64,000 nucleotides of DNA from Dehalococcoidia bacterium. Lineage in GTDB: Bacteria; Chloroflexota; Dehalococcoidia; Lucifugimonadales; JAGWBF01. A program made the position numbers and the translations under genes. The stretch spans positions 38,829 through 102,828 of the forward strand of contig JAGWBJ010000014.1 of assembly GCA_021295955.1 (NCBI GenBank), written 5' to 3'. Shown here in pieces: positions 32,532-40,801 of this stretch (within the stretch, counting starts at the first letter, position 1; every line of letters begins with the position of its first letter). The notes beneath the pieces were generated by a model. The model did no database searches, was not told the DNA's origin, and was given only the letters and a program-made list of their open reading frames with translations.

Positions 32532-32560
32532 CCCGTGGCGGCGCAGGCCTCCGCCACGGG
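32532..32560 (+). promoter_or_regulatory. Perfect 10-bp hairpin at the 5' end of the leader
   Basis: CCCGTGGCGG (32532-32541) and CCGCCACGGG (32551-32560) form an uninterrupted stem with a 9-base loop. It starts at the predicted transcript end and stops 12 bases before the AAGGAG ribosome site. A stem at the very 5' end may stabilise the mRNA; no run of T follows, so a terminator is unlikely. Confidence 0.6.
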
Positions 32561-32583
32561 GGCATTTTCGGAAGGAGCCCCCC

Positions 32584-33291
32584 ATGACCGAACGTTGGAA
32601 CCTGCAGACCATCGGCCTTTCCCGGAGGACGGACCTGGACGAGCAGTTCCCGTTGGACCCCGCGAAGACGGCCCTTGTCGTGGTGGACATGCAGTACTAC
32701 AGCGGATGCAGGACCACCGGCCTGGGGAAACGCTACTCCGACGCGGGCCAGGAGGAGCTGGTGGAGTGGCGCTTCGACCGCATCGAGCAGGTGGCCGTGC
32801 CCAACATCCAGCGGCTGCTGGCCCACTGCAGGGCCAACGGCCTGCGGGTCGTGTACGTCCAGCTGGGTTCCCACACGCGCGACTTCGCCGAGGTGCCGGC
32901 CCATATGCGCAACATGCTGGCGGCGGGCGACGGCTGGTTCGGGAACCCCAACGCCGCCATTCTGGAGGAGATCGCCCCCGCGGAGGGGGAGCCGGTCTTC
33001 AGGAAGAACACCGTCGGCGCCTTCGCATCCACGGCCATAGACGCCCACCTGCGCCAGAACGGCGTGGAGCACCTGGTGTTCACCGGCATCTCCACGGCGG
33101 CCTGCGTGGACAGCACGGCCCGGGCCGCCGCGGACCTGGGCTATCACTGCGCCCTGGTCTCCGACGGGTGCAGCGACATGACCAGGGAGAACCACGAGTG
33201 GGCGCTGCACCACTTCCAGCGCCTCTTCGGACGGGTAATGGAGACCGCCGACGTGCTGAGGGAGCTGTCGACCACAGACGACCAACGGTGA
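32584..33291 (+). CDS. Cysteine hydrolase (isochorismatase family)
   Basis: This 235-residue protein has the isochorismatase-fold triad: Asp35 in ALVVVDMQ, Lys141 in FRKNTVGAF and Cys174 in ISTAACVDSTAR, with a cis-peptide before the Cys region. Family members hydrolyse amides such as N-carbamoylsarcosine, nicotinamide or biuret-like compounds. AAGGAG precedes the ATG. It is followed after 19 bases by a PEP-mutase-family lyase, so the two likely form a small catabolic operon. Confidence 0.9.
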   Translation: MTERWNLQTIGLSRRTDLDEQFPLDPAKTALVVVDMQYYSGCRTTGLGKRYSDAGQEELVEWRFDRIEQVAVPNIQRLLAHCRANGLRVVYVQLGSHTRDFAEVPAHMRNMLAAGDGWFGNPNAAILEEIAPAEGEPVFRKNTVGAFASTAIDAHLRQNGVEHLVFTGISTAACVDSTARAAADLGYHCALVSDGCSDMTRENHEWALHHFQRLFGRVMETADVLRELSTTDDQR

Positions 33292-33310
33292 TCAGGGAGG
33301 AGGCCCCGGG

Positions 33311-34252
33311 ATGAAGAAGAGCAAGCGGCTGCGAGAGCTGTTCGACTCGGGCAAGGTGTTCACCATCGCGGGAGGCTCCTGCGCCTTCCACGCCAAGATG
33401 GCCGAGGCGGCCGGGTTCGAGTGCGCCTACATGTCCGGCGGGTTCACAAGCTCCTTCCTGCTGGGCATCCCCGACGCGGGCATCATGACCCTTACGGAGA
33501 TGGTGGAAAACGCCCGGCGCATGGCCCGGGCCACCAGCATACCCCTCCTCTGCGACGCGGACCAGGGTTACGGCAACGCCCTCAACGTCCGGCACACGGT
33601 GGAGGCGTTCATCGGCGCGGGCGTGGCCGGCATACACCTGGAGGACCAGCCCGTGCCCAAGCGCTGCGGGTTCGTATCGGGCAAGGAGGTCATCTCCCTG
33701 GAGGAGGCCGCCGGCAAGTACCGGGCCGCCGTGGACGCCAGGGACGAGCTGGACCCGGACTTCGTGATACTGGCCCGCTGCGACGCCCGCACCGCCGTGG
33801 GAGGCTCCCTGGAGGAGACCATTCGCCGCCTCAAGGCCTACGAAGAGGCGGGGGTGGACGTCCTCTACTTCGAGGCCCCCCAGAGCATGGAGGAGCTGAG
33901 GGCCGCCCGGGCCGCCGTCTCCAAGCCTCTAATGTGCACGTGGCACGCCATCGGCACGCCTGAGCTGTCCGAGATGGAGGACCTGGGCATCGCCGCCCAC
34001 TTCCTCCCCGGCCTGCTGAACACCCCCGCCATGCTGGCGGCGTGGGACTTCGCCCACGAGTTCAAGGCCCGGGGCATGGCCGCCCTCCGGGAGCAGGAGG
34101 AGCGGTACAAGGACCACCCCCTGGCCAACCTGAGGCACTTCGAGTTCCTGGGCTTCGACAAGCTACGGGAGTGGGAGGAGCAGTACCTCCCCGCCGAGGC
34201 CGTCTCCAAGTACGAGAAGTCCGTGGGCGTGTACGAGCCCGGCCGGGTCTAG
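33311..34252 (+). CDS. Isocitrate lyase/PEP mutase-family enzyme
   Basis: This 313-residue TIM-barrel lyase has CDADQGYGN (metal-binding Asp residues), HLEDQPVPKRCGF with Cys119 equivalent to the lyase KRCG cysteine, and ILARCDART. The family includes methylisocitrate lyase, carboxyphosphonoenolpyruvate mutase, oxaloacetate decarboxylase and dimethylmalate lyase. The KRCG cysteine favours a C-C lyase over the phosphonate mutases, but FVSGK in place of HRPNK leaves the substrate open. GGAGG precedes the ATG. Confidence 0.88.
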   Translation: MKKSKRLRELFDSGKVFTIAGGSCAFHAKMAEAAGFECAYMSGGFTSSFLLGIPDAGIMTLTEMVENARRMARATSIPLLCDADQGYGNALNVRHTVEAFIGAGVAGIHLEDQPVPKRCGFVSGKEVISLEEAAGKYRAAVDARDELDPDFVILARCDARTAVGGSLEETIRRLKAYEEAGVDVLYFEAPQSMEELRAARAAVSKPLMCTWHAIGTPELSEMEDLGIAAHFLPGLLNTPAMLAAWDFAHEFKARGMAALREQEERYKDHPLANLRHFEFLGFDKLREWEEQYLPAEAVSKYEKSVGVYEPGRV

Positions 34253-34287
34253 GCCCCCCAGGGGCCGGGACATGGGCGCCGGGCACC

Positions 34288-34356
34288 CTCCTCGTCGTTG
34301 CGGCGCAGGTTGCAACCCAGTGCCCCTCGTCGTTGCGGCGCAGGCCGGAACCCAGG
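34288..34356. repeat. Direct repeat of CTCGTCGTTGCGGCGCAGG
   Basis: Two copies of a 19-base sequence (34291-34309 and 34326-34344), each followed by an AACCCAG-like tail, lie in the 160-base gap between convergent genes. They look like diverged members of the dispersed palindromic family (compare CGTCATTCCGGCG-AGGCCGGAACCCAG). Nothing else is seen in this gap. Confidence 0.75.
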
Positions 34357-34414
34357 GGGATGGGGCCGCCCTCCGATGCAACCAGCGGTAGTCGAGTTGA
34401 GGGTCTGTATGGGC

Positions 34415-35362
34415 CTAGTTGTCTAGTTGCAGGTATACTTGGCTGGCATCCTCGTTGCAGTAGGTCAGCAGCCGCTTCGCGTTGGCGATGGCCGCTTGCG
34501 AGCTTATATTTGCTTCCACCGAAAGTTCCGTGCCAGCGACCTGACGCGGGGCATTAAAGTGGTTGCCTCCGGGATGTTGCGGGACAGTGTTCACGATATA
34601 TCGTTTCCCGCTGGATTTGACGGGAACATTATCGGTCCTCAATGAGCCTCGTTTCCATAGCCACTGCACCGTGTGCGCAAGAACGTCCACCCAGAATTTG
34701 TTCTCGTGTTGAGCGCCGTCCGGGAACCGGATGTGTGGCGGTGCTTTAGTTCCCGGCTGGGCGACGAACTCTGACAGTGACGCCCATCCCTGCCCGAGGT
34801 CTGGTGGGGCGAGCTTCGGGACCGTAGAGACAGACACAGGCTGCGTTGGCTCACTTAGGAGCGGCACACTGGCCGGAAGTGGTTGGCCGGACGCCAGGTT
34901 GGGACGCCATAGCAGCAGCAGTTGAAGGGCGCTTCGGTGGGATGGGCTGGTGGCGATGGACACATCCAAGATGCGGCGCTCTTCGAGGGGCGCCTGCTTG
35001 AATACTTCGTACAACTCCCAACGGTTACCGTCGGTTAGTCCGGCGTATTGGATCCCCGATGCGTTGGAGTAGTTGAGCATCTGCATCCGGTGGGACTCCA
35101 GCGATTCATCGAGCTTTTTTGCTTCGATGATAGCAGCCGGTTGACCCCCCGACAGCAGGGCATAGTCGGCCCAACGGCCGCTGACATTGTACTCAGGCGT
35201 AACCAAGGACGGCTCTGAGGTGTCCCACCCCAGCACCTGCAGCAGAGGGTCGATCAGCACCATGCGGGTGCGCGTTTCGTTGGCCCGCAAGGCATCGCCG
35301 TGGCTTTGGATTCGGTCCTTCAGCGCCTCTATGACGCTAACCAGGTCGTCCAGAATTGCAAT
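34415..35362 (-). CDS. HsdR N-terminal-like nuclease protein, non-canonical start
   Basis: The protein has a type I restriction R-subunit N-terminal-like region: LIDPLLQVLGWD, then the PD-(D/E)xK core RWADYALLSGGQPAAIIEAKK, then YSNASGIQYAGLTDGNRWELYE. The C-terminal 130 residues are not recognised. Family-like sequence (AILDDLVSVIEALKDRI) extends upstream of the first canonical start (TTG 35290) to an ATT at 35360-35362, which follows AGGTGG; ATT would give 315 residues. No helicase, methylase or specificity gene adjoins it. Codon use is more AT-rich than its neighbours, suggesting acquisition. It may be an orphan nuclease or a decaying remnant. Confidence 0.7.
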   Translation of the reverse strand: MAILDDLVSVIEALKDRIQSHGDALRANETRTRMVLIDPLLQVLGWDTSEPSLVTPEYNVSGRWADYALLSGGQPAAIIEAKKLDESLESHRMQMLNYSNASGIQYAGLTDGNRWELYEVFKQAPLEERRILDVSIATSPSHRSALQLLLLWRPNLASGQPLPASVPLLSEPTQPVSVSTVPKLAPPDLGQGWASLSEFVAQPGTKAPPHIRFPDGAQHENKFWVDVLAHTVQWLWKRGSLRTDNVPVKSSGKRYIVNTVPQHPGGNHFNAPRQVAGTELSVEANISSQAAIANAKRLLTYCNEDASQVYLQLDN

Positions 35363-35416
35363 CCCCCTGTTACCACCTGCCTTCTTGTCACGGCCCCACT
35401 CGCCCCGCCCGGGCGC

Positions 35417-36172
35417 CTACCCAGACGCGGCCAGCCGCGCGACGGCGTCGCTGACGCACCCCAGGGAGGGCACTGTGGAGTCGGGCTCCACGTCCACCGG
35501 CGTGCGCCGGTCGTCGTGGGTCTCGATCCATACGGTCTTCATCCCCGCCTGCTTGGCCCCGTACACGTCGTTCAGCAGGTGGTCCCCCACGTGCACCGTC
35601 TCTCCGGCGGCGGCCCCCATGGCCTCCAGGGTGCCACGGAATATCTCCAGGGCGGGCTTGGCCAGGCGCACCTCGTCGGAGAAGGTGTGGACTTCGAAGT
35701 ACTCCAGCAGCCCGAGCCGCTCCATGTAGGCCCGGAAGGTGACTCCCGGGGTCATGCCCGTGTTGGAGATGAGGCCCATGCGGTACCCGGCGGTCCTGAT
35801 GGCCTCCAGCACCCGGGCCGCGTCCTCGTGGGGAGGGGGCGGGTAGTCGAACAGGGAGTCGGCGTAGGAATCGGAGATGCTCTGCACCACCCCCGGGTCC
35901 AGGCGCGCCGGGAGGGCCGGGTCTATGTGTCCGATGAATATCTCGATCTGCTCGGCGAAGGAGACGTCCCGTCCCTCGGCACGGATGCCGTGGCAGGAGC
36001 GGTAGCACTCGCGGTAGGCCTCCCTCACCCGGTCCTCCGAGTACTCCTCGCCCGCCCCCGTCAGGGCGTCCCGCGCCCCGCGAAGCCTCACCTGCATGCG
36101 GGCCAGCCCCAGCTCCCGGGTGTCCATGAGCAGGGTCTGCCACAGGTCGAAGGTCACACAGCTTATGCCCAA
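35417..36172 (-). CDS. HAD-family hydrolase
   Basis: This 251-residue protein has HAD motif I VTFDLWQTLL, motif II LISNTG, Lys in VRLAKPALEIF and motif III VHVGDHLLNDVYGAKQAGMKTVWI, with a helical cap between motifs I and II. The Trp after the first Asp (FDLWQTL) puts it close to haloacid-dehalogenase or small-molecule phosphatase subgroups; the substrate is unknown. ATG 36172 gives normal length. A 43-bp tandem duplication lies in its upstream region. Confidence 0.88.
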   Translation of the reverse strand: MGISCVTFDLWQTLLMDTRELGLARMQVRLRGARDALTGAGEEYSEDRVREAYRECYRSCHGIRAEGRDVSFAEQIEIFIGHIDPALPARLDPGVVQSISDSYADSLFDYPPPPHEDAARVLEAIRTAGYRMGLISNTGMTPGVTFRAYMERLGLLEYFEVHTFSDEVRLAKPALEIFRGTLEAMGAAAGETVHVGDHLLNDVYGAKQAGMKTVWIETHDDRRTPVDVEPDSTVPSLGCVSDAVARLAASG

Positions 36173-36228
36173 TTCTCACAACCCCGCCGGCACGAATCGC
36201 AAGGGCTATTGTACAACATTCTGTTACA

Positions 36229-36314
36229 GGGAGCTGTTACAGTGGCCTGGTAAGTTGGGGGCTGGTATGTTGGGAGCTGTTACAGTGGCCTGGTAAGTTG
36301 GGGGCCGGTATGTT
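36229..36314. repeat. 43-bp tandem duplication
   Basis: The unit GGGAGCTGTTACAGTGGCCT... occurs at 36229-36271 and again at 36272-36314 with one T-to-C change. A partial copy of CTGTTACAGG at 36221 precedes it. The sequence contains no gene. It lies in the 256-base gap between the divergent HAD and small membrane protein genes. Confidence 0.9.
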
Positions 36315-36428
36315 GGGCTGGCGCGTCAGGCCGGTACCACCGCGCTGGCGCCCCCGGGACGGTGCGGTCGGCCGGGCGCCGGAGCGCACGTCCCATGGGG
36401 CGGTCCGGCCCGCTCCCGGGAGGTCGCG

Positions 36429-36650
36429 ATGCTCCTCACCGCGTTCGGCTCCGTAGCCGTCGGCGCCATGCTCGTCTTCTACTGGTTGGAGCCCCGCTGG
36501 AGGTGGTCGGTCCTGGCCTTTGCGGGAGCATGCGCGGCCACCTCGGCCTACTCGGCCCTGGAGGGCGTCTACCCCATCATGGCCATCGAGGCCTTATGGG
36601 CGGTGGTGGCCGTAAGACGTTTCGTGACGGCCGGAGACCGCCGTCCCTGA
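36429..36650 (+). CDS. Small two-helix membrane protein
   Basis: This 73-residue protein has two hydrophobic stretches (FGSVAVGAMLVFYWL and VLAFAGACAATSAYSALEGV with YPIMAIEALWAVVAV) and a short basic tail. A GGGAGGTCGCG ribosome site precedes the ATG. No family recognised. The nadE promoter begins just after its stop, so the two are probably transcribed separately. Confidence 0.6.
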   Translation: MLLTAFGSVAVGAMLVFYWLEPRWRWSVLAFAGACAATSAYSALEGVYPIMAIEALWAVVAVRRFVTAGDRRP

Positions 36651-36660
36651 AGGGGCGGTG

Positions 36661-36669
36661 TGCTATACT
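36661..36669 (+). promoter_or_regulatory. Extended -10 promoter of nadE
   Basis: TGCTATACT combines a TGN extension with TATACT, 26 bases before the preferred ATG 36696. This makes the GTG at 36660 impossible as a start on this transcript. The -35 region is weak. Confidence 0.6.
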
Positions 36670-36695
36670 CCCAGGCAACCCCGGCAGGCAGCAAC

Positions 36696-38435
36696 ATGCG
36701 TACCCTCCGCCTGGCTTTGGCACAAATGAACCCCACCGTGGGCGACCTGGAAGGGAACGCCCGCAAGATAGTCGATCTGACCCGGCGGGCCCGCTCGGCC
36801 GGCGCCCACGTGGTCGCCTTCCCCGAGATGGCCATACCCGGCTACCCCGTGGAAGACCTGGTGTTCAAGCCGTCCTTCCTCCGGGACAACGTGGATGCCA
36901 TGCGGCGGGTGGTGGCCGCGTCCGAGGGCATCGCCGTCGCGGTGGGCTTCGTGGACGCCGGCCCGGAGGTGTACAACGCCTGCGCGGTGGCCCACGACGG
37001 AAAGCTCGCGGGGATATACCGCAAGATCCACCTTCCCACCTACGGGGTCTTCGACGAGGACCGGTACTTCCAACCCGGGGACGCGTGCCCCGTCTTCGTC
37101 ATCAACGGAGTACGGGTGGGCGTCAGCATCTGCGAGGACCTGTGGTACCCGGTGGGCCCCTTAGACGTTCTCAGGCAAGCCGGGGCCGAGGTGGTAGTGA
37201 ACATCAACGCCTCCCCGTACCACATGGGCAAGGGGGCCGAGCGGGAGGCGCTGGTGTCCGCCCGCGCATCGGACAACCGGGTGTGGCTGGCCTACGTGAA
37301 CATGGTCGGCGGCCAGGACGAGCTGGTGTTCGACGGGGGCAGCCTCCTGGTGGACCCCACGGGAGGGCTGGCGGCCAGGGGCCCCTCCTTTGCCGAGGAC
37401 CTGATCGTGACGGAGGTGGACGCCGACGCCGTGTCCCGCCACAGGCTGGAGGACCCCATTCGGCCCACGGGGGACCCGGACGCTCTGGAGAAGATCGGCC
37501 GGCCCCAAGTGGTGGATGTCTCGCCGTACCGGGACCCCCCCGGCCCGCCCCCGGCTCCGGCCCCCCGGGTCCAGCCCCCGGGAGCCTGGGAGGAGGTGTA
37601 CGGCGCCCTGGTGCTGGGCACCAGGGACTACGTTGCCAAGAGCGGCTTCTCTCGCGTGCTGATAGGCCTGTCCGGGGGCATCGACTCGGCCCTCACCGCC
37701 GCCGTCGCCGTGGACGCCCTGGGCCGTGAGAACGTGATGGGGGTCTCCATGCCCTCCCGGTACTCCAGCGAGGGCAGCGTCGCCGACTCCAAGGTCCTGG
37801 CCGCCAGGCTGGGCATGGAGCTATGGGTGGTGCCCATAGAGCCCGCCCACACCGCCTTCCTGGACATGCTGGAGCCCCACTTCCGGGGGACCGCGCCCAA
37901 CTTGGCCGAGGAGAACGTGCAGGCCCGCATCCGGGGCAACCTTCTGATGACCATGGCCAACAAGTTCGGGTGGCTGGTGTTGACCACTGGCAACAAGAGC
38001 GAGACAGCCATGGGATACGCCACCCTCTACGGCGACATGGCCGGGGGGTTCGCCGTAATCAAGGACGTGCCCAAGACCCTGGTGTACGACCTGTCCCGGT
38101 GGCGCAACGAGCATGGGACCCCACGGGACGTCATCCCCCAAGCCGTGCTGGAGAAGCCCCCCAGCGCCGAGCTGAAACCGGACCAGACGGACCAGGACAC
38201 CCTGCCGCCCTACGAGTTGCTGGACCCCATTGTGAAGGCCTACGTAGAGGACGACCTGGGCCTGCAGGAGATCGCGGACATGGGGTTCGACCGGGAGCTG
38301 GTCAAGGGCATCATCACGGCCATAGACCGCAACGAGTACAAGCGGAGACAGGCCCCCCCGGGCATCAAGATCACTCCCAGGGCCTTCGGCAAGGACCGCC
38401 GCCTGCCCATCGTGAACCGGTACCGGCAGCTTTGA
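36696..38435 (+). CDS. nadE: Glutamine-hydrolysing NAD+ synthetase
   Basis: This 579-residue two-domain enzyme makes NAD+ from deamido-NAD+, ATP and glutamine. The N-terminal nitrilase-type glutaminase has Glu in FPEMAIPGYP, Lys in YRKIHLPTYGVFDE and Cys146 in VSICEDLWYP. The C-terminal ammonia-using synthetase has the PP-loop SGGIDSA at about residue 326 and TGNKSE. ATG 36696 was chosen by promoter position and because the family starts with RLALAQMNPTVGD. Complete. Confidence 0.95.
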   Translation: MRTLRLALAQMNPTVGDLEGNARKIVDLTRRARSAGAHVVAFPEMAIPGYPVEDLVFKPSFLRDNVDAMRRVVAASEGIAVAVGFVDAGPEVYNACAVAHDGKLAGIYRKIHLPTYGVFDEDRYFQPGDACPVFVINGVRVGVSICEDLWYPVGPLDVLRQAGAEVVVNINASPYHMGKGAEREALVSARASDNRVWLAYVNMVGGQDELVFDGGSLLVDPTGGLAARGPSFAEDLIVTEVDADAVSRHRLEDPIRPTGDPDALEKIGRPQVVDVSPYRDPPGPPPAPAPRVQPPGAWEEVYGALVLGTRDYVAKSGFSRVLIGLSGGIDSALTAAVAVDALGRENVMGVSMPSRYSSEGSVADSKVLAARLGMELWVVPIEPAHTAFLDMLEPHFRGTAPNLAEENVQARIRGNLLMTMANKFGWLVLTTGNKSETAMGYATLYGDMAGGFAVIKDVPKTLVYDLSRWRNEHGTPRDVIPQAVLEKPPSAELKPDQTDQDTLPPYELLDPIVKAYVEDDLGLQEIADMGFDRELVKGIITAIDRNEYKRRQAPPGIKITPRAFGKDRRLPIVNRYRQL

Positions 38436-38528
38436 GGAGAGGGCCTCGCAGGCACAAACACGCTTCGGCGGCCGGGCCGACTATGGGTGTTCGAGCCGAG
38501 CTCAGGCGCGGCCAGGGCCTCTCTAGCC

Positions 38529-38993
38529 CTACTCCCCCACCTCGACGATCATCTCGATCTCGATGCAGATGCCGTTGGGCAGCCCGCCCATCCCCACCGC
38601 CGACCGGGCGTGGGCGCCCCGGTCTCCGTATATCTTGGCCAGCAGGTCGGTGGCGCCGTTGGCCACCCGCGGCTGGTCGCCGAAGTCCGGCGCCGAGTTG
38701 ACCATGCACAGCAGCTTCACCACGCGGGACACCTTGTCCAGGTCTCCCAGCTCGCCCTTCACCGCCGATAGGCAGTTGAGCATGGCCTGCTGGGCCGCGG
38801 CGTAGCCCTGCTCGATGGTCACGTCCTGCCCCAGCTTCCCCGAGTTCAGGGCCCCGACTCCGGGGACGCTGGGACCGTGCCCGCCAACGAACAGCAGGTT
38901 GCCCGTGCGGACCGCGTTGGCGCGGCCCGGGGGCGGTGTGGATGCAGGGGGCAGCTCCAGCCCCAGCTCCGCCAGCTTCTGCTCTGCTCCCAT
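38529..38993 (-). CDS. RidA-family protein, paralogue 1
   Basis: This 154-residue YjgF/YER057c-fold protein ends in GDRGAHARSAVGMGGLPNGICIEIEMIVEV, a region containing the Arg and Glu positions of the family. The canonical RidA Arg105 context (RSAVG) is kept. These trimeric proteins deaminate reactive enamines/imines or have related roles. ATG 38993 was chosen; an open frame extends further but overlaps the upstream paralogue. It is the second of a tandem pair, 47 bases after the first. Confidence 0.88.
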   Translation of the reverse strand: MGAEQKLAELGLELPPASTPPPGRANAVRTGNLLFVGGHGPSVPGVGALNSGKLGQDVTIEQGYAAAQQAMLNCLSAVKGELGDLDKVSRVVKLLCMVNSAPDFGDQPRVANGATDLLAKIYGDRGAHARSAVGMGGLPNGICIEIEMIVEVGE

Positions 38994-39040
38994 GGTGTCC
39001 TCCCTCTTCGAGTAAGCTTGTGCCCGGGACCCCTCCCGGT

Positions 39041-39505
39041 CTACCCCTCCAGCTCCACCATCATCTCGGCCTCCACGCAGCAGTTGGCCGGCAGCCCGCC
39101 CATGCCCACCGCAGACCGGGTGTGTCGGCCTCGGTCGCCGAACAGGTTCACGAGAAGGTCCGACGCGCCGTTGGCCACCCTGGGCTGGTCTCCGAAGCCG
39201 TCGGCGGAGTTGACCATGCACAGCACCTTCAGGACCTGCTTCACCTTGTCCAGGTCCCCGATGGCGTGCTTGATGCTGGACAGGCAGTTCAGGGCCACGA
39301 GCTGGGCGGCCTCGTACCCCTGTTCGACGGTCACGTCCCTTCCCAGCTTTCCCGGGTGCAGCATCTCGCCGTCCGCCTTGCGCGGCACGTGCCCGGCCAC
39401 GAACAGATAGTTGCCGCTGCGGACCGTCTCCACGTAGTTTCCGCCGGGGGTCGGCGTCGGCGGTAGCTCCAGGCCCATCTCGGCCAGTTTCCTCTCTATC
39501 TCCAC
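39041..39505 (-). CDS. RidA-family protein, paralogue 2
   Basis: This 154-residue paralogue has the same length as its neighbour and shares most of its sequence pattern (KLAE-GLELPP, DVT-EQGYAAAQ, LCMVNSA-FGDQPRVANGA). AGGAGG precedes a GTG start at 39505. It has extra cysteines (NCCVEAEMM) where paralogue 1 has GICIEIEM, so the two may have different substrates. They form a two-gene leftward unit between nadE and recA. Confidence 0.88.
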   Translation of the reverse strand: MEIERKLAEMGLELPPTPTPGGNYVETVRSGNYLFVAGHVPRKADGEMLHPGKLGRDVTVEQGYEAAQLVALNCLSSIKHAIGDLDKVKQVLKVLCMVNSADGFGDQPRVANGASDLLVNLFGDRGRHTRSAVGMGGLPANCCVEAEMMVELEG

Positions 39506-39664
39506 CTGGCACCTCCTACCAATATCGGGGGAAGATCAGGCCCGCGCCGTTGTCCGGTACTACGCGGGGCCTTGAGACATTATAGCCGCGACGCCCCACT
39601 TTACAAGGGTGACGGCCCTCTCCCAACCCCGTCGATCCCCCGATCAGAAAGTGACGCCGGCTTC

Positions 39665-39693
39665 TTGTGGGTGCCTGGATGGTGTGCTAAGAT
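39665..39693 (+). promoter_or_regulatory. recA promoter
   Basis: TTGTGG (39665-39670), 17 bases, TAAGAT (39688-39693), preceded by TGC for an extended -10. No LexA box of the CGAAC-N4-GTTCG or CTG-N10-CAG kind is seen around it, so SOS control is not evident from sequence. Confidence 0.6.
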
Positions 39694-39723
39694 GCCGTCG
39701 AAGTCGGGGCATTGGGAGGACGG

Positions 39724-40785
39724 ATGGTTACGGAGAAAGCGAAGTCCCTGGACATCGCCATAGCGCAAATCGAACGACAGTACGGCAAGGGCGCCATAAT
39801 GCGGCTGGGGGAGATGGACCATAAGCTGGGGACCGAGGTCGTCTCCACCGGGTCCCTGTCCCTGGACATCGCCCTGGGCGTCGGCGGCATACCTAGGGGC
39901 CGCGTAACCGAGATATACGGCACCGAGTCCGCGGGCAAGTCGACCCTGGCCCTGCACATAATGGCCGAGACCCAGAAGGACGGCGGGACCGCCGCCTACG
40001 TGGACGTCGAGCACGCCCTGGACCCCGCCTACGCCGCCAACTGCGGCCTGGACCTGGACGGCCTGCTCATAGCCCAGCCCGACAGCGCCGAGCAGGCTTT
40101 GGAGATAACCGAGTACCTGGTGCGCAGCGGCGGCGTGGACACGGTGGTCATCGACAGCGTGGCAGCCCTGGTCCCCAAGTCGGAGCTGGAGGGGGACATG
40201 GGGGACTCCCACGTCGGTCTCCAGGCCCGGCTCATGTCCCAGGCCCTGCGCAAGCTCACCGCCGCCATCCACCACTCCCACACCGCGGTGGTCTTCATCA
40301 ACCAGCTAAGGGAGAAGGTCGGCGTGATGTACGGCAGCCCCGAGGTCACCCCCGGCGGCCGCGCCCTCAAGTTCTACAGCTCGGTGCGCATCGACCTGCG
40401 CCGCATAGAGTCCATCAAGCAGGGCTCGGACATACTGGGAAACCGGGTACGGGCCCGGATCGTCAAGAACAAGGTGGCCCCGCCCTTCCGGGTCGCCGAG
40501 TTCGACATCATGTTCAACCGGGGCATCAACAAGATGGGCGACCTGCTGGACCTGGGGGTCGCCCGCAACATCGTGAAGAAGGCCGGCGCCTTCTACTCCT
40601 ACGGCGACATCCGCCTCGGTCAGGGCAGGGAGAACTCCAAGGCGTTCCTGGATGAGCACCCCAACGTGGCCCAGGAGATCGAGGGCCGCATCCGGGGGGG
40701 CGAGCCCACCGTGGCCGAGCCCGGCAAGAACGGCGCCGGGGACCCCGCAGCCATCGTGGCCGAGGCCACGGCGGAGACCGCCTAG
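39724..40785 (+). CDS. recA: Recombinase RecA
   Basis: This 353-residue RecA forms filaments on single-stranded DNA for strand exchange and the SOS response. Walker A is GTESAGKS at residues 66-73, the same numbering as in E. coli but differing from GPESSGKT at three places. Walker [10 protein letters not shown], loop L2 region ([24 protein letters not shown]) and the C-terminal domain are present, with an Ala/Glu-rich tail. GGGAGGA precedes ATG 39724. It is a good phylogenetic marker for this window. Confidence 0.97.
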   Translation: MVTEKAKSLDIAIAQIERQYGKGAIMRLGEMDHKLGTEVVSTGSLSLDIALGVGGIPRGRVTEIYGTESAGKSTLALHIMAETQKDGGTAAYVDVEHALDPAYAANCGLDLDGLLIAQPDSAEQALEITEYLVRSGGVDTVVIDSVAALVPKSELEGDMGDSHVGLQARLMSQALRKLTAAIHHSHTAVVFINQLREKVGVMYGSPEVTPGGRALKFYSSVRIDLRRIESIKQGSDILGNRVRARIVKNKVAPPFRVAEFDIMFNRGINKMGDLLDLGVARNIVKKAGAFYSYGDIRLGQGRENSKAFLDEHPNVAQEIEGRIRGGEPTVAEPGKNGAGDPAAIVAEATAETA

Positions 40786-40801
40786 CGGGGCTCCGGGGGA
40801 G

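Noticed and set aside
36362..37729. Long plus-strand frame across the small membrane protein and nadE
   Set aside because: Arg/Gly/Pro-rich shadow of nadE in another frame.
39600..39724. LexA box in front of recA
   Set aside because: No CGAAC-N4-GTTCG or CTG-N10-CAG pattern is found around the recA promoter.
40786..40801. Rho-independent terminator between recA and the convergent zinc-ribbon gene
   Set aside because: The 16-base gap has no stem followed by a T run on either strand.
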